Shown here in pieces: positions 1 to 6,947 of a stretch of 34,814 nucleotides of DNA; within the stretch, counting starts at the first letter, position 1; every line of letters begins with the position of its first letter. Origin of the DNA: an uncultured Prevotella sp. Lineage in GTDB: Bacteria; Bacteroidota; Bacteroidia; Bacteroidales; Bacteroidaceae. The DNA is taken from positions 1 to 34,814 of the forward strand of contig CALFIY010000022.1 of assembly GCA_937877595.1 (NCBI GenBank), in the 5' to 3' direction. The notes below the pieces were generated by a model. The model was not told the DNA's origin and did not search any database. It saw nothing but the letters and a program-made list of their open reading frames with translations. A program made the position numbers and the translations under genes.

Positions 1-2
1 TC

Positions 3-422
3 ATCTATGAGCGAGCTGATGCGGACAAACCTTTTATGGGATTGACCACGTTTAAGGGTGAACTACCCTGCCTCAATGATGTGAAGATTGCCAAGAACTA
101 TCTTTCGGCTGATGAGTTGAAGATCTTGAATAACCTCGTTTCCGGATATTTCGACTTCGCAGAAATCCAGGCATTAAAGCATCGTCCAATGTATATGGAA
201 GATTATGTTCGCCAACTTGACAATAATATCGTGTCTATTGGTGAAGAACTTCTTACCGATGGCGGCTCTGTCAGTCACGAAGAGGCGATGGAGAAGGCCG
301 TAGCTGAATACCGTAAGTTTCAAGTGAAGACACTCTCATCCGTTGAGCAAGCCTATCTGGAAAGCATTAAGAGTGTTGAAAAGAAAGTAAAGCGCAAGGG
401 AAAAGACGATGACAACAAGTAG
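3..422 (+). CDS. RhuM-family protein, C-terminal part (cut by window edge)
   Basis: The reading frame is open from base 3, so this is the 3' end of a longer gene lying to the left. The visible residues (ERADADKPFMGLTTFKG, then IAKNYLSADEL) align with the C-terminal third of the complete RhuM-family gene at 1730-2749 (ARADANQPNMGLTTWKG, IAKNYLQTDEI). The two are therefore divergent paralogues. RhuM proteins are named after a Salmonella pathogenicity-island gene; their biochemical role is not established, and they often sit in restriction-modification or toxin-antitoxin-like neighbourhoods. The C-terminus is lysine-rich. Immediately after the stop codon comes TACTTGTA, resembling TATCTGTA after the second RhuM gene. 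The comM fragment starts about 40 bp later. Confidence 0.85.
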   Translation: MYERADADKPFMGLTTFKGELPCLNDVKIAKNYLSADELKILNNLVSGYFDFAEIQALKHRPMYMEDYVRQLDNNIVSIGEELLTDGGSVSHEEAMEKAVAEYRKFQVKTLSSVEQAYLESIKSVEKKVKRKGKDDDNK

Positions 423-459
423 TACTTGTATAAAATCTTCGGGGTATAAAACCGCCGCA

Positions 460-846
460 CGGATTTACATTCACTGCGAGATACAGGCCGTGCCCTTCTT
501 GCGTCCCTTTGGTAGCAAGCGAGCAAAGCTCGAGCGCGCAGAACTCTCGCAGATGAAGCCCGGTGAACCGTCAGCAGCCATTCGCGAGCGCGTCATTCGT
601 GCCCGCAACATCCAGAGCGAGCGCATGCTTCATCAATTTGCAGAACCCGATGCTGCATCTTTGGACATGCTTCGCATGGCCATGGAAAGATTAAGTTGTC
701 AGCAAGAGCCTATAGCCGAATTTTGAAAGTTGCAAGAACTATCACCTATTTAGACAATTCAGAGAAAGGTGCAGTCACAACACATCGCCGAAGCCATCGG
801 GTATCGTAACCTTGACAGAGGCGACTGGGCTGAAAGGGGGATATAA
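460..846 (+). pseudogene. comM: comM (Mg-chelatase-like ATPase) 3' fragment A, frameshifted
   Basis: This is the C-terminal part of a ComM/YifB-family protein without its N-terminal Lon-like and AAA+ domains. Matching pieces are IHCEIQAVPF, then ELSQMKPGEPSAAIRERV and AMERL. After a one-base loss near 693 come LSARAYSRILKVART and, after a second frame slip near 775-783, HIAEAIGYRNLDRGDWAERG and a stop at 844-846. Homology begins abruptly at the RI(D)IHCE codons. A 39-base in-frame insertion (499-537), containing the palindrome CGAGC-AAA-GCTCG, interrupts the VPF/AELS junction. ComM is a hexameric helicase that helps branch migration during natural transformation; this copy cannot be functional. 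A second fragment beginning at the same codon lies at 4962-5249. Confidence 0.85.
499..537 (+). repeat. 39-bp palindrome-bearing insertion inside comM fragment A
   Basis: Relative to comM fragment B, these 39 bases are extra and keep the reading frame (13 codons). They contain the inverted repeat CGAGC-AAA-GCTCG at 520-532. It could be a small mobile palindromic element or a scar; no target duplication is visible. Confidence 0.4.
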
Positions 847-868
847 GAAAAACTTAAATTGGAAACAA

Positions 869-1699
869 ATGAAGAATACTGTCTGGAATCTATTACTTTT
901 TCCGATTATGGCTCTCTGCATGACAGCATGCAGCAGTGATGACTCTGAGCCTGTATCCACTAACAACACGATTTCAGTCCCAACGGTTAATGGGAAGCGG
1001 TTGGTAAAAATAAAATATGGTGATACGTACACGTCCATAGAATACAATTCTCAAGGACAAGTTTCCAAAGTGAAATACCATTCTAAAGATGGTACTACAC
1101 GTGAGGACTCATATTGGTATGAAGACAGAAGAGTCATTTGGAGTCCGCAGGAGTGTGTATTCAATTTGGCTAATGGACATGTGGAAGAAAACAACTATAC
1201 GGTACTCCCTTCATACGAATCATCACATACTTTTGATATTAAAGAAAAATACACATACGATTATCAAGGACATCTTATAGAAGCAACAAGACCATACGAT
1301 TTTACAGAAGACCATCCTATAGAGAGGAAATATACTTATTCATGGAATGATGATAACATTATTTTAGTCACAGAATCAGAATCAAACGATGGGCTGGCTT
1401 TGTTTGAACACAGCATCAAATATACCTCCATAGAGAATAATATTCCTCTCTTCTTTACATACTTCTACAGTAATAATATATTTCTTGAATGGCAAGGATG
1501 CTTCGGAAAACGATGCAAGAATCTGCCTGAAAGAGTAACAATAACGAATCATACCATGGAGCCATCATGGGATGGATATTCTATTACCTATACTTACAAC
1601 TATATAACTGAAGAAGGATTAATTACAGAGATAGAAGTAGAATCAACTACCAACAAGGGGGCCTCAAGCAAGGATGCTTATGAGTTAGAATGGTGGTAA
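869..1699 (+). CDS. Secreted lipoprotein, DUF4595-like
   Basis: The protein has 276 residues. The start was set at 869 because the frame upstream is remnant comM sequence and because MKNTV begins a normal lipoprotein signal: a short basic end, a hydrophobic stretch, then the lipobox-like CMTACSSDD with Cys20 as the probable lipidation site. The mature part carries repeated tyrosine-rich strands (RLVKIKYGD, KYTYDYQGHL, KYTYSWNDDN, YSITYTYNY), like the beta-rich DUF4595 or YD-type lipoproteins of Bacteroidales. Function is unknown; an outer-membrane location is inferred. The gene is visibly richer in A+T than the core genes further right. It sits between comM fragment A and a RhuM gene, which suggests acquisition with this segment. 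Confidence 0.7.
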   Translation: MKNTVWNLLLFPIMALCMTACSSDDSEPVSTNNTISVPTVNGKRLVKIKYGDTYTSIEYNSQGQVSKVKYHSKDGTTREDSYWYEDRRVIWSPQECVFNLANGHVEENNYTVLPSYESSHTFDIKEKYTYDYQGHLIEATRPYDFTEDHPIERKYTYSWNDDNIILVTESESNDGLALFEHSIKYTSIENNIPLFFTYFYSNNIFLEWQGCFGKRCKNLPERVTITNHTMEPSWDGYSITYTYNYITEEGLITEIEVESTTNKGASSKDAYELEWW

Positions 1700-1729
1700 C
1701 TTACTAATTTGGAGGGTGAAATATAAGGT

Positions 1730-2749
1730 ATGAACGAACAAAAGGACATCATCATTTACCGCACGGCAGATGGTCGTGCTTCGGTGGCACTCTATGCTAA
1801 AGATGGCAAGATATGGCTGAACCAGCAGCAGATGGCGGAACTTTTTACCACCTCGAAGCAAACCATCAGTTATCACGTCATTAACATACTGAAAGAAAAA
1901 GAGTTAAACGAAAATTCAGTTGTCAAAGAATACTTGACTACTGCCGCTGACGGCAAGAATTACAATGTGGTATTCTACTCCTTAGAGATGATTATTGCGG
2001 TGGGGTATCGGGTGCGAGGAGTGCGTGGCACGCAATTCAGGCAGTGGGCTACAGAACACCTGACAGAATATCTCGTAAAGGGATTCACTATGGATGATGA
2101 ACGACTGAAGAATCCTGATGGCAGGCCCGACTACTTTGATGAGTTACTGGCTCGCATCCGCGACATCCGTGCATCTGAAAAGCGATTCTATCAGAAAGTG
2201 CGCGACCTGTTCAAACTCAGCAGTGACTACGATAAGACAGACAAGTCTACCCAGATGTTCTTTGCAGAGACTCAGAACAAACTGCTTTATGCCGTCACTC
2301 ATCAGACAGCTACAGAACTGATTGTTGCCCGCGCTGATGCCAACCAGCCCAATATGGGACTGACCACATGGAAAGGAAGTGTTGTCCGGAAAGGTGATAT
2401 CATCATTGCCAAGAACTATCTCCAAACCGATGAAATAGAATCCTTAGACCGACTCGTAGACATCTTCCTGACCAGTGCCGAGGAGCGCGTGAAAGGTCGT
2501 AGGGACTTAACGCTTGACTACTGGCGTAAGAATGTTGACAATCTCCTCACTTTCCAAGAGAAAGACATCATGCAAGGGCGTGGCTCTATCTCCAATGAAG
2601 AAGCAGAGACTATCGTCCGTAACGTCTATGACTCATTCAACGCCAAGCGTAAGCAACTCGATGCACAAGCAGCCGATGCAGAGGACTTAAAGATGCTGGA
2701 AGATTTAGAAAAGAGCATTATAGCAAAAGGTAAAGATAGCAACAAATAG
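1730..2749 (+). CDS. RhuM family (virulence RhuM-like) protein, complete
   Basis: The protein has 339 residues, the normal family length. The N-terminus shows the family pattern IIIYRTADG, then WLNQQQMAELF followed by a helix-turn-helix-like stretch (TTSKQTISYHV, about residues 40-52). A central block (EMIIAVGYRVRGVRGTQFRQWA) is characteristic of RhuM. The C-terminal part contains MGLTTWKG and IAKNYLQTDE and ends lysine-rich. There is no signal peptide, so it is cytoplasmic, and a DNA-binding role is inferred. The molecular function of the family is not known. It lies 30 bp after the lipoprotein gene. A shorter divergent paralogue is at the left edge and an N-terminal remnant is at 3801-4007. 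Confidence 0.9.
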   Translation: MNEQKDIIIYRTADGRASVALYAKDGKIWLNQQQMAELFTTSKQTISYHVINILKEKELNENSVVKEYLTTAADGKNYNVVFYSLEMIIAVGYRVRGVRGTQFRQWATEHLTEYLVKGFTMDDERLKNPDGRPDYFDELLARIRDIRASEKRFYQKVRDLFKLSSDYDKTDKSTQMFFAETQNKLLYAVTHQTATELIVARADANQPNMGLTTWKGSVVRKGDIIIAKNYLQTDEIESLDRLVDIFLTSAEERVKGRRDLTLDYWRKNVDNLLTFQEKDIMQGRGSISNEEAETIVRNVYDSFNAKRKQLDAQAADAEDLKMLEDLEKSIIAKGKDSNK

Positions 2750-2869
2750 TATCTGTAGGAAATTACCAGCGTATATGAACTAACAAAAGAATAAAAAGCC
2801 GACGTAACTTGTTTTTGAGTAGAACAAAAGAAAAAGAGATTTTTTAAGAAAAGAAAAAAATAGGATAGA

Positions 2870-3799
2870 ATGGTAAGTGTAAGTGTGATAGTTCCTGTAT
2901 ATCAAGGAGAGTCAACAATAATGGCATGCGCCAGAAGCGTGCTCTGCCAGGATTATGCGTCTGTAAAACTGATTATTGTTGACGATGGAAGTACCGATGC
3001 AACAAACAGTCTGACAGATTGTATAGCGACAGAAGACGACCGTGTGATGGTTGTTCACACTGCTAACCGAGGACGCCAGGCTGCACGGCTAAAGGGTGTT
3101 GAATTGTCCACGTCAGAATGGATTACCTTTGTTGACGCCGACGACTGCCTGCCTGTGGACGCCGTCAGTTTGTTAGCCCAGGCTATTTCAGACGATGTAG
3201 ATATTATTTTCGGTAATGGCTATAGCCTAAACGGGGAGTCGCGAAACATCATTCCCATGGATGACTTCCGTCATATGGCAGTGCGTGGTGACGGGACAAT
3301 AGGAGTACCATGGGGGTCACTATACAGGCGTAGTGTGCTGACTCCATATCTTTTCAATCAGCCGAAAGACTTTTACATGGGTGAAGACTACATCTTCTGG
3401 TTGCGGCTGGTGTTCTCCACAGAAAAACCTGTAGCCGTGGTTTTGGACAATGTCTATGAGAAAGGCAGCGATACAACAAGTGCCGGCTTCTTGTGGACTA
3501 TCGATTATGTCGCCCTAATACAGAAGTATCGTGAACAGAGCATTCCCCCCGACAGATACGAGGAATACATCCATGAAACTATTGCCGACAGGTTGGCAAA
3601 CCTTTGTGCTGTAGCTCTTTGCCAAAGAGGCAACAATTGGCGAAGTCACTCTTTCACGTTACGGCTGAAAGCAGACATTGCCCGCACTGCCTATCATGTG
3701 TCACTGCCAACTCGCATCTACCTTTCTCTGCCATCCTTGTGGCTGCGAAAGTTATGGCGCCAAACGTTAAATATGATTAGTATGTTTATAAAACCTTAA
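2870..3799 (+). CDS. Family 2 glycosyltransferase
   Basis: This 309-residue protein has a GT-A fold. It starts with VSVIVPVYQGE and has VDDGSTD for nucleotide-sugar binding. The DxD-type motif is FVDADD (Asp89/Asp91), and the probable catalytic/acceptor ED pair (GEDYIFWLR) is at residues 172-173. Family members transfer a sugar from a nucleotide donor to polysaccharide, lipid or protein acceptors; the substrate cannot be read from the sequence. No membrane segment is obvious. It is a single gene with no other polysaccharide genes around it, so it is probably a stray cargo gene of the accessory segment. The 120 bp before it are AT-rich with no clear promoter box. Confidence 0.88.
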   Translation: MVSVSVIVPVYQGESTIMACARSVLCQDYASVKLIIVDDGSTDATNSLTDCIATEDDRVMVVHTANRGRQAARLKGVELSTSEWITFVDADDCLPVDAVSLLAQAISDDVDIIFGNGYSLNGESRNIIPMDDFRHMAVRGDGTIGVPWGSLYRRSVLTPYLFNQPKDFYMGEDYIFWLRLVFSTEKPVAVVLDNVYEKGSDTTSAGFLWTIDYVALIQKYREQSIPPDRYEEYIHETIADRLANLCAVALCQRGNNWRSHSFTLRLKADIARTAYHVSLPTRIYLSLPSLWLRKLWRQTLNMISMFIKP

Positions 3800-3800
3800 T

Positions 3801-4007
3801 GAAGTAATTGATGATTTCAAAGAGCAGACACCGGCAACGGAACTTATTGAGAAACACGCATCTTCAAGGATTCTGCTTTACAAGACAAATCAAGGCGAGA
3901 CCCGCATTGAAGTGGTGTTCAACAGTGATTTTTCTGTCAGTTTTTTGCCGGTATCGGCAAAAAATGGTATCTTTGTAGGCAAAATCGGAGAAAAAGCTTT
4001 CCGATAG
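3801..4007 (+). pseudogene. RhuM-like N-terminal coding remnant
   Basis: The frame from 3801 to the TAG at 4005-4007 has no usable start (a stop lies at 3789-3791). It reads EVIDDFKEQTPATELIEKH, then SRILLYKTNQGETRIEVVF. This resembles the N-terminus of RhuM-type proteins (compare IIIYRTADGRASVALY in the intact gene). The family-typical next segment (WL.Q..MAELF) is missing and is replaced by sequence around a perfect inverted repeat at 3941-3964. The fragment ends 9 bp before the Fic start. Alternatively it is a short unknown protein using a non-standard start. Confidence 0.5.
3941..3964. repeat. Perfect 10-bp inverted repeat, 4-base loop
   Basis: TTTTTTGCCG-GTAT-CGGCAAAAAA is a perfect hairpin with T/A tracts on both sides, the shape of a bidirectional intrinsic terminator or a small inserted palindrome. 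It lies inside the RhuM-like remnant and just upstream of the Fic gene. Confidence 0.65.
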
Positions 4008-4016
4008 ACGCAGCGT

Positions 4017-4910
4017 ATGGAGTATATATCAGTTAGTCAGTTTGCAGCGAGGCATGGCATTTCTGAGCGTACCGCACGTAACTATTGTGCTAACGAAAAG
4101 ATAGAAGGGGCGTTTCTGACAGGGAAGACTTGGAACATCCCTGCAGATGCTGTATTGCCAGAACGAAAATCATCCAAGCCAAAAGGGTCTCCATTGTTGA
4201 CTGTGTTAAGCCAACAGAAGGCATCAAGGCTAAAAGGCGGCATCTACCATCGCACGCAGATAGATTTGACCTATAACTCGAACCATATTGAAGGTAGCCG
4301 ACTGACTCACGAGCAGACAAGATACATCTTTGAGACCAATACCATTGGCATTACTGATACTGCCGTCAATGTAGATGATGTGCTGGAGACGGTCAACCAC
4401 TTTCGCTGCATAGATTATATCATAGACCATGCTGCAGACAAACTGACAGAAGGCCTTGTTAAGCACTTACATCTTCTGCTGAAGACGGGGACATCAGACA
4501 GCCGGAAAGACTGGTTCGCCGTGGGCGACTACAAACGTTTGCCTAACGAGGTGGGTGGTATGGACACCACATTGCCTGAACATGTACACAAAGAGATGAA
4601 GAGACTGCTAAAGGACTACAATGCTCAGAAATATCACCATTTCGAGGACATACTTGGCTTCCACGTCCGTTTTGAGTCCATCCACCCATTTCAGGACGGT
4701 AATGGGCGTGTGGGACGTCTGCTCATGTTCAAGGAGTGTCTTGCCAACGGACATGTGCCATTTATCATCACCGACGAGTTGAAGATGTTCTACTATCGTG
4801 GCCTTCACGAGTGGGGACACGTCAACGGCTATCTCATTGATACTTGCCTTACAGCGCAAGACAATTACAAATCGTTGTTGGATTATTTCAAAATAAAGTA
4901 TTTGCAATGA
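4017..4910 (+). CDS. Fic-domain protein with N-terminal helix-turn-helix
   Basis: The protein has 297 residues. The N-terminus (about 1-45; SVSQFAARHGISERTARNY, then GKTWNIPADA) resembles MerR/excisionase-type DNA-binding segments. The Fic core carries the full catalytic motif HPFQDGNGRVGR starting at His223, with Asp227 and Arg231. Fic enzymes usually transfer AMP (or another nucleotide part) to hydroxyl groups of target proteins. An inhibitory motif of the (S/T)xxxE(G/N) type is present upstream as SNHIEG (Ser88, Glu92, Gly93), so this is a class II, self-inhibited Fic protein that needs no separate antitoxin. Targets are unknown. A palindrome follows the stop codon and comM fragment B starts about 50 bp later. 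Such genes often travel with RhuM genes in defence or restriction loci. Confidence 0.92.
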   Translation: MEYISVSQFAARHGISERTARNYCANEKIEGAFLTGKTWNIPADAVLPERKSSKPKGSPLLTVLSQQKASRLKGGIYHRTQIDLTYNSNHIEGSRLTHEQTRYIFETNTIGITDTAVNVDDVLETVNHFRCIDYIIDHAADKLTEGLVKHLHLLLKTGTSDSRKDWFAVGDYKRLPNEVGGMDTTLPEHVHKEMKRLLKDYNAQKYHHFEDILGFHVRFESIHPFQDGNGRVGRLLMFKECLANGHVPFIITDELKMFYYRGLHEWGHVNGYLIDTCLTAQDNYKSLLDYFKIKYLQ

Positions 4911-4911
4911 C

Positions 4912-4928
4912 TTACAGATTATCTGTAA
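4912..4928. repeat. 8-bp inverted repeat directly after the Fic stop
   Basis: TTACAGAT-T-ATCTGTAA is a perfect inverted repeat starting one base after the Fic stop codon. Its right arm includes TATCTGTA (4920-4927), the octamer that also follows the stop of the RhuM gene (2750-2757). It could be a weak terminator or a cassette end. Confidence 0.5.
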
Positions 4929-4961
4929 ATGATACGGGGTTACATAATCTTCGACTATAAC

Positions 4962-5249
4962 GATATTCACTGCGAAATCCAAGCCGTTCCCTTCGCCGAA
5001 TTGTCGAAGATGCAGCCCGGTGAACTGTCAGCAGCCATCCGCGAAAGAGTGATAAAGGCCCGTCAAATACAAACCGAGCGCTTCTGCTCCCTCTCCTTGG
5101 GAGAGGGCGGGGGGAGAGGCCGCATCCTCAAGGTGGCCCGCACCATTGCCGACCTGGCCGGCAGCGAAAAGGTTGAATCCATGCACATCGCCGAAGCCAT
5201 CGGCTACCGGAATCTCGATAGAGGAGATTGGGCAGAAAGGGGAGTATGA
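4962..5249 (+). pseudogene. comM: comM 3' fragment B with internal deletion and repeat insertion
   Basis: This is the second ComM C-terminal fragment. It begins at DIHCEIQAVPFAELSKM, continues to RERVIKARQIQTERF, then jumps to RILKVARTIADLAGSEKVE and HIAEAIGYRNLDRGDWAERG, with a stop at 5247-5249. About 50-60 codons between ERF and RILK, estimated from family knowledge, are replaced by a 36-base palindromic repeat (5085-5120). Apart from that replacement the frame is open. Its start point matches fragment A. After both stops there are eight bases and then TAAATTGGA (855-863 and 5258-5266), so the homology includes the downstream flank. No ATPase domain remains, so it is not functional as ComM. 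Confidence 0.85.
5085..5120. repeat. CCCTCTCC/GGAGAGGG palindromic repeat inside comM fragment B
   Basis: The palindrome is CCCTCTCC-TTG-GGAGAGGG (5089-5107), followed by G-rich sequence ending GGGGAGAGGC. This resembles the short 'ccctctcc..ggagaggg' intergenic repeats seen in many bacterial genomes. Here it is in frame within a comM remnant and marks the deletion point. Confidence 0.6.
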
Positions 5250-5321
5250 GACAATAGTAAATTGGAACTTAATATTTAATTAAGGTATGGAAGAACCCTC
5301 ATCGGTTATCGAGTCGCAAAT

Positions 5322-6080
5322 ATGCCAAACGCAAGAGATGTTATAGATCACATGGAGTCGCTGCTTGACGAGAAGCAGCGCCAGGAACTGCTTCGTTTTT
5401 TCAAGACTGGGCCTGGAGAATACGGCGAGGGCGATGAGTTTCTGGGCCTCAAGGTACCGCAGACACGTGAGATAGTGAAGACCGCGGCAAAGGATTTTCC
5501 TCTCAGCGAAATCCCCGAATTGCTGATGTCAAGATGGCACGAGGTAAGGCTGTGCGGACTGCTCCTGCTTGTGGCGCAGTTTGAGAAACAGGCCACGAAG
5601 CGGTTGGAGAACGATGCAATGGCAATAAGCAAAAGAGACGAGATTGTCAGCATGTACCTGAAATACGCCGGACGGGCCAGCAACTGGGATCTTGTAGACC
5701 TTTCTGCACCCAAGATTGTCGGCCATTGGCTCCTTCTACCCTCAAATCTCGGCGACAAGCAAGCCATTCTGGACCACTTGGCTGACAGTACGTGTCTCTG
5801 GAAACAGCGCATCAGCATGGTATGCACGTGGTGGCCGTCGCATGAGGGCTATCCATCATGGTGCCTACGTTATGCCGAGAAGCATCTGCACCATTCCCAC
5901 GACCTGATGCACAAAGCAGTGGGCTGGATGCTGCGCGAAATGGGCAAGCACGCATCGATGGACTTGCTGCGCGAGTTTCTGAGACAGCATAGCGGTGAGA
6001 TGTCGCGCACCACACTGCGCTATGCCATCGAGAAAATGTCAGAAGAGGAGCGCCAACAATGGTTGCACGGCACTCTGTAA
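5322..6080 (+). CDS. DNA alkylation repair protein, AlkD family
   Basis: The 252-residue protein matches the AlkC/AlkD HEAT-repeat DNA glycosylase family, which removes 3- and 7-alkylated purines without flipping the base. Recognisable parts are FLGLKVPQTREIVK near residue 46, the core ASNWDLVDLSAPKIVG (about 115-130) with the Trp-Asp and Asp expected at the active cleft, WKQRISMVCTWW with the conserved Arg, HKAVGWMLREMGK, and TTLRYAIEKMSEEER near the end. It is cytoplasmic. It lies 72 bp after comM fragment B and ends 3 bp from the convergent TIGR02757 gene. The start at 5322 gives the normal family N-terminus. Confidence 0.93.
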   Translation: MPNARDVIDHMESLLDEKQRQELLRFFKTGPGEYGEGDEFLGLKVPQTREIVKTAAKDFPLSEIPELLMSRWHEVRLCGLLLLVAQFEKQATKRLENDAMAISKRDEIVSMYLKYAGRASNWDLVDLSAPKIVGHWLLLPSNLGDKQAILDHLADSTCLWKQRISMVCTWWPSHEGYPSWCLRYAEKHLHHSHDLMHKAVGWMLREMGKHASMDLLREFLRQHSGEMSRTTLRYAIEKMSEEERQQWLHGTL

Positions 6081-6083
6081 GGT

Positions 6084-6851
6084 TTAGAGACTCTCCCCTT
6101 TGTTCACGCCGTAGCCGAAAAGGGCAAAATCGCCCTTAAGCGGGTCGTCGGGAAAAATCTCAGCGAGTTTTCCCGTCAGCCTCAATGCCGTCGACATTGT
6201 TGCCGTCTTACTCTTGAGCAGGCCAAGGCGTACCGACTGCTGTAGTACATGAGTATCGAGAGGCATTATGAGCGTACGGCGGTCTATTGCGTCAGCCCAC
6301 AGTCCAAGGTCGACGGGTGAGTTGCTGCGCACCATCCACCGCAAAAACATACAGATGCGTTTACACGACGACACGGCATTTTTCGGTACCACAATACAGT
6401 CGCCACCCTCGGCAAACCAGCGGCAGATATTTTCCACTGTCTGAAGGGCATTGCCCTGCGAGGCGCTGCCGACGTAGCAACCCATTGTGCCATACTGCTG
6501 TAGCATCTGCTGCAACCTGCCAAGAAACAAGTTCATTTGGCGAAAGTCGTACAATCTATAGAAACACTTCCCACAGGCAGGAACGTCTTCGGCGAATTTT
6601 CCCGACAATATCCATTCGTACAAATCACCGCAGGCCCTGTCTACAAGCCACGCTATCTTTGGCATAAACTGCTTGCGGCTGCCGTAACTCAGACACGAAG
6701 CCACAAAAGCCGTCACTTCCCTGTTCCGCGCGCCGTTCACCTGATGCATAAACCACGACGGGTCGCCCTCAAGAAACTCTGCCGTCTCGTATTCTGCTGC
6801 ATAGCGTATGAGCAAAGCCCTGCTCTCCTCGGGAATTACCGTGTCTGTCAT
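6084..6851 (-). CDS. TIGR02757/DUF2400 family protein
   Basis: The protein has 255 residues. Family signature pieces are FLEGDPSWFMHQ, NREVTAFVASCLSYGSRKQF, the mid-section WFAEGGDC, and the C-terminal MPLDTHVLQQSVRLGL followed by DPLKGDFALFGYGV. The LDTHV element recalls helix-hairpin-helix glycosylases, but the family has no proven function. An in-frame TTG lies upstream at 6858-6860, but it overlaps the probable -7 promoter box, so the ATG at 6849-6851 is the better start. That leaves only six bases between the box and the ATG. The gene is convergent with, and almost touches, the AlkD-like gene. Confidence 0.9.
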   Translation of the reverse strand: MTDTVIPEESRALLIRYAAEYETAEFLEGDPSWFMHQVNGARNREVTAFVASCLSYGSRKQFMPKIAWLVDRACGDLYEWILSGKFAEDVPACGKCFYRLYDFRQMNLFLGRLQQMLQQYGTMGCYVGSASQGNALQTVENICRWFAEGGDCIVVPKNAVSSCKRICMFLRWMVRSNSPVDLGLWADAIDRRTLIMPLDTHVLQQSVRLGLLKSKTATMSTALRLTGKLAEIFPDDPLKGDFALFGYGVNKGESL

Positions 6852-6857
6852 GTCGGG

Positions 6858-6865
6858 CAAAGGTA
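6858..6865 (-). promoter_or_regulatory. Bacteroidetes -7 box for the TIGR02757 gene
   Basis: On the minus strand the sequence is TACCTTTG, matching TAnnTTTG. No good TTTG at -33 was found. The A of the start codon is seven bases further on, which implies a leaderless or nearly leaderless mRNA. Confidence 0.6.
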
Positions 6866-6896
6866 CGAAGAATAATTCTCAATTCGTAATGCACAA

Positions 6897-6927
6897 TTTG
6901 TAATTATGAATTAATTTACTATTTTTG
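6897..6927 (+). promoter_or_regulatory. Full-consensus Bacteroidetes promoter
   Basis: TTTG (6897-6900), exactly 19 bases, then TATTTTTG (6920-6927, matching TAnnTTTG). The box lies 20 bp upstream of the ATG at 6948, so it probably drives that small gene. It is divergent from the promoter of the TIGR02757 gene about 40 bp away. Confidence 0.75.
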
Positions 6928-6947
6928 CCGGCAAAATCATAGGCAGT

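Noticed and set aside
409..726. Intact new protein starting at 409
   Set aside because: The frame is comM C-terminal sequence preceded by a short unrelated stretch. The homology continues in other frames past its stop, so it is a frameshifted remnant.
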